From positions 62,001-126,000 of the forward strand of contig NZ_QYYD01000006.1 in NCBI RefSeq assembly GCF_003591005.1: a stretch of 64,000 nt of DNA, written 5' to 3'. The position numbers and the translations under genes were made by a program. Shown piece after piece: positions 61,739 to 64,000 of the stretch (within the stretch, counting starts at the first letter, position 1; every line of letters begins with the position of its first letter). This DNA is from Rhodopseudomonas palustris (lineage in GTDB: Bacteria > Pseudomonadota > Alphaproteobacteria > Rhizobiales > Xanthobacteraceae). The notes beneath the pieces were generated by a model that worked only from the letters and a program-made list of their open reading frames with translations, had not been told where the DNA came from and made no database searches.

Positions 61739-61974
61739 ATGAAATACGTTTACTCCTTGAGAGTCTCGATTCCGAGCACTTCTACGTCGGCATCACGGAC
61801 GATCTCCGGGCGCGGCTCAAGAAACACAATGCCGGCGAGGCCCCGCACACGTCGAAGTATTGCCCTTGGCGGTTGAAGACTTATGTGGCCTTCAGCGACG
61901 AACATCAGGCGTATGCCTTCGAGAAATATTTGAAGTCGGCGTCCGGCCGCGCATTTGCCAAGAAGCGCCTCTGA
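61739..61974 (+). pseudogene. GIY-YIG nuclease (UPF0213/YhbQ-like), frameshifted near its start
   Basis: From the ATG at 61739 the protein begins MKYVY, the expected GIY half of the motif. The rest of the family sequence (LLESLDSEHFYVGITDDLRA ... HTSKYCPW ... YAFEKYLKSASGRAFAKKRL) is in the next frame. One base appears to be missing near 61753-61754 (TAC TCC TTG read instead of TAC xTC CTT GAG). A TTG at 61705 opens the second frame but yields an unrelated N-terminus without the GIY half. So the gene is probably inactive, or needs frameshifting. Such nucleases act in repair or mobile elements. Confidence 0.75.
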
Positions 61975-62020
61975 CGGATAAGTTCGTCCTCCCCATCAAA
62001 GCTTCCATAAGAAAGCCCTC

Positions 62021-63226
62021 ATGACTTCTCCTCTGATGGCCGGCGCGATTGCTGGTTTGCGCGTGATCGATCTGTCGCGCGTGCTCGGTGGTCCGTACTG
62101 CACCCAGATTCTCGCCGACCATGGCGCCGACGTGATCAAGGTCGAACCGCCGGCCGGCGACGAGACCCGTGACTGGGGCCCGCCCTTTCACGACGACGAC
62201 GCGGCGTATTTCATCGGCGCCAACCGCAACAAGCGCTCGATCGGCCTCGACCTCGCCTCCGAGGGCGGCCGCGCCGTGCTGATGAAGATGCTCGAAGACG
62301 CCGACGTCATGATCGAGAACTTCAAGCCCGGCACGCTCGACAAATGGGGCATCGGCAACGACGTGCTGCGCGCCAGATTTCCGCAGCTGGTGCATTGCCG
62401 GATCTCGGGCTTCGGCGGCGACGGCCCGCATGGCGGCCATCCCGGCTATGACGCCATCATCCAGTCGATGGTCGGCCTGATGGAAGCGACCGGCACGCCG
62501 GACTCTGGCCCGACCCGGATCGGCGTCGCGCTGGTCGACATGGCGACCGGGCTGTACGCCTGCGTCGGCATCCTGATGGCGCTGCTCGAGCGGCAAAAAT
62601 CGGGACTCGGCCAGTTCGTCGAGGCGACGCTGTTCGAGACCGGGCTCGCCATCATGCATCCGCACACCGCGAACTTCTTCATGCACGGCAAGCCGCCGGC
62701 GCGCACCGGCAATGAGCATCCGAATCTGTATCCATATTCGGTGTTCGCGGCGCGCGACGGCAACATCTTCATGGGTGTGGGCAACGACGGCACCTTCCGC
62801 AAGCTATGCCGCGAGCTCGGCAAGCCGGAGCTCGGCACCGATCCGCGCTTCGCCCGCAACCGCGACCGCGTCGTCAATCGCGCGGAGCTGCGCGCCGAGC
62901 TTGAGGCGATCCTCGCCAATCACGACGCCGAGCCGCTGTGCCGCAGGCTGCTCGCCGCCGGCCTGCCGGCCGGTCCGGTGCAGGCGATCGACAAGGCGCT
63001 GGCCTCCGAGCACGTCAAGGCCCGCGGCGATATCATCGAGAAGGACTGGTACAGGGGCATCGCCTCGCCGGTCCGGTTCGATCGCACCAAAGCCAGTCTG
63101 CGCCACATCCCGCCGACTTTCAGCCAGCACGCCGACGAAGTGCTGGGTGAGTTCGGCTACACGAGCGATGACATCGTCCGGCTGAAGGCCGACGGAATCG
63201 TCAGCGGCCCCGAGCGTAAGCGGTAA
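62021..63226 (+). CDS. CaiB/BaiF family (class III) CoA-transferase
   Basis: 401 residues. N-terminal GLRVIDLSRVLGGPYCTQIL and VIKVEPPAGDETRDWGPPF, then NKRSIGLDL and FKPGTLDKWGIG are typical. The catalytic Asp is in RIGVALVDMATGLYACVGIL. These enzymes transfer CoA between carboxylic acids through an acyl-Asp intermediate (formyl-, carnitine-, succinyl- or aryl-substrates). Substrate is unknown; no dehydrogenase or hydratase partner is adjacent. A separate transcription unit is likely. Confidence 0.9.
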   Translation: MTSPLMAGAIAGLRVIDLSRVLGGPYCTQILADHGADVIKVEPPAGDETRDWGPPFHDDDAAYFIGANRNKRSIGLDLASEGGRAVLMKMLEDADVMIENFKPGTLDKWGIGNDVLRARFPQLVHCRISGFGGDGPHGGHPGYDAIIQSMVGLMEATGTPDSGPTRIGVALVDMATGLYACVGILMALLERQKSGLGQFVEATLFETGLAIMHPHTANFFMHGKPPARTGNEHPNLYPYSVFAARDGNIFMGVGNDGTFRKLCRELGKPELGTDPRFARNRDRVVNRAELRAELEAILANHDAEPLCRRLLAAGLPAGPVQAIDKALASEHVKARGDIIEKDWYRGIASPVRFDRTKASLRHIPPTFSQHADEVLGEFGYTSDDIVRLKADGIVSGPERKR

Positions 63227-63390
63227 GCGACAGGATGGCGGCGCCGCGATTGCACCGCCATCCCGCCTCCCCGACCCGAACATCATCACTCCATCCGACC
63301 AGGTTCCTGCTGCGCTGCCACAAGCCGGCGTTGGTCTTTTTCCGCGCTAGGCGGCCGGATCGCTTCCTCCTAACGATGTCGTCGCCTATA

Positions 63391-63408
63391 CGGTCATGTA
63401 ACTGTCAC
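63391..63408 (+). promoter_or_regulatory. PHO box upstream of ugpB
   Basis: CGGTCATGTAACTGTCAC matches the PhoB consensus CTGTCATAWAWCTGTCAY at 16 of 18 positions. It ends 51 bp before the ugpB start codon. ugp operons are induced by phosphate starvation through PhoB in E. coli and rhizobia. Confidence 0.72.
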
Positions 63409-63459
63409 CCGGCGCTGCTAACGCGCGCGCAGATGATGACTGTTCGTTCGGGAGGTACT

Positions 63460-64000
63460 TGATGATGTTTCGTTCCCTCAGCCTGACGGCGCTCGCCGCG
63501 TCCGTCGCTGCCAGTTTGGCGCTGGCCCTGCCGGCGCAGGCCGCCACCGAAATTCAGTGGTGGCACGCCATGACGGGCGGCAACAACGACGTCGTCGTCA
63601 AGCTGGCGAACGACTTCAATGCCTCGCAAAGCGACTACAAGGTGGTTCCGACCTACAAGGGCGGCTATGCCGACACCATGAACGCCGGCATCGCGGCGTT
63701 CCGCGCCGGCAATGCGCCGCACATCATGCAGGTGTTCGAGGTCGGCACCGCCACCATGATGGCCGCCACCGGTGCGGTGAAGCCGGTGTACAAGCTGATG
63801 CAGGAGACGGGCGAGCCGTTCGATGCAAACGCTTATCTGCCGGCGATCACCGGCTACTACTCGACCTCCAAGGGCGAGATGCTGTCGTTCCCGTTCAATT
63901 CGTCGTCGATGGTGATGTGGGTCAATCTCGACGCGCTGAAGAAGGCCGAGATCGCCGAAATCCCCAAGACCTGGCCGGAGGTGTTCGACGCCGCCAAGAA
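63460..64000 (+). CDS. ugpB: sn-Glycerol-3-phosphate ABC transporter substrate-binding protein UgpB (3' end outside window)
   Basis: About 180 N-terminal residues are present and open to the window end. A signal peptide (FRSLSLTALAASVAASLALA to PAQA) is followed by the UgpB core ATEIQWWHAMTGGNNDVVVK, YKVVPTYKGGYADTMNAGIAAFR-type blocks and MLSFPFNSSSMVMWVNLDAL. It captures sn-glycerol-3-phosphate or its diesters in the periplasm. GGGAGG lies 6 nt before the ATG at 63460 (a second ATG follows at once). The remaining ugp genes should lie beyond the window. A PHO box upstream points to phosphate control. Confidence 0.93.

Overview
The window is high-GC (roughly two thirds G+C by eye) chromosomal DNA from an alphaproteobacterium of the Rhodopseudomonas/Bradyrhizobium group, most probably a Rhodopseudomonas palustris-type strain. 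The supporting signs are an Irr regulator with a GCPWHD heme motif next to fabA-fabB-fabI, a divL-tsaE/amgK-murU-addB-addA-trxA block, an sppA-ihfB-lapA-trpFBA-accD-folC block, and dense intergenic palindromes of the kind common in this group. Almost all of the window is core chromosome. No prophage, insertion sequence, plasmid function or CRISPR array was found.

Layout. 1-9.1 kb: translation and RNA operon nusA(partial)-ylxR-infB-rbfA-truB-rpsO-pnp, with a large hairpin in the pnp leader and a terminator after pnp. 9.2-17.1 kb: envelope and oxidative stress genes (LpxR-like lipid A deacylase, Tat-exported Mn-type superoxide dismutase, triple-PAS soluble chemoreceptor, divergent oxyR/katG). 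17.4-20.9 kb: fabI, fabB and fabA (minus strand), divergent from irr. 21-28.7 kb: single genes in alternating orientation (SH3 protein, 2-hydroxyacid dehydrogenase, LysR/aldo-keto reductase pair, MoeB-like E1, a secreted peptidoglycan-binding pseudo-protease, mutM). Every convergent junction here carries the same roughly 160-180 bp inverted-repeat element. 29-33.3 kb: ubiE-ubiB and coaBC-dut; CoaBC carries an N-terminal ribbon-helix-helix domain like FitA antitoxins. 33.5-46 kb: divL (Tyr in place of the phospho-acceptor His), a TsaE-AmgK fusion, a PilZ protein, murU, addB, addA, trxA. 46.2-47.3 kb: a LigC-type ATP-dependent DNA ligase between repeat elements. 47.6-55.5 kb, minus strand: sppA, ihfB, lapA, trpF, trpB, a low-GC DUF4145 gene wedged between trpB and trpA, trpA, accD, folC. 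55.8-61.2 kb: rpsA, cmk, a DUF374 acyltransferase, aroA and a TIGR02300 acidic protein. 61.3-64 kb: tRNA-Ala(GGC), a duplicated 65-bp repeat, a frameshifted GIY-YIG nuclease, a CaiB-type CoA-transferase, and the start of ugpB behind a near-consensus PHO box.

Most notable: (i) the RHH-CoaBC fusion; (ii) the repeat family found only at convergent gene ends (five of five); (iii) the foreign, translationally coupled DUF4145 gene inside the tryptophan synthase pair; (iv) a frameshifted GIY-YIG gene beside duplicated repeats; (v) one palindromic repeat nested inside another; (vi) several proteins of known families lacking a textbook catalytic or metal-binding residue (DivL, AccD, CoaBC, FabI, the aldo-keto reductase, the pseudo-protease). 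All calls rest on reading the sequence and on family knowledge; no database search was run.
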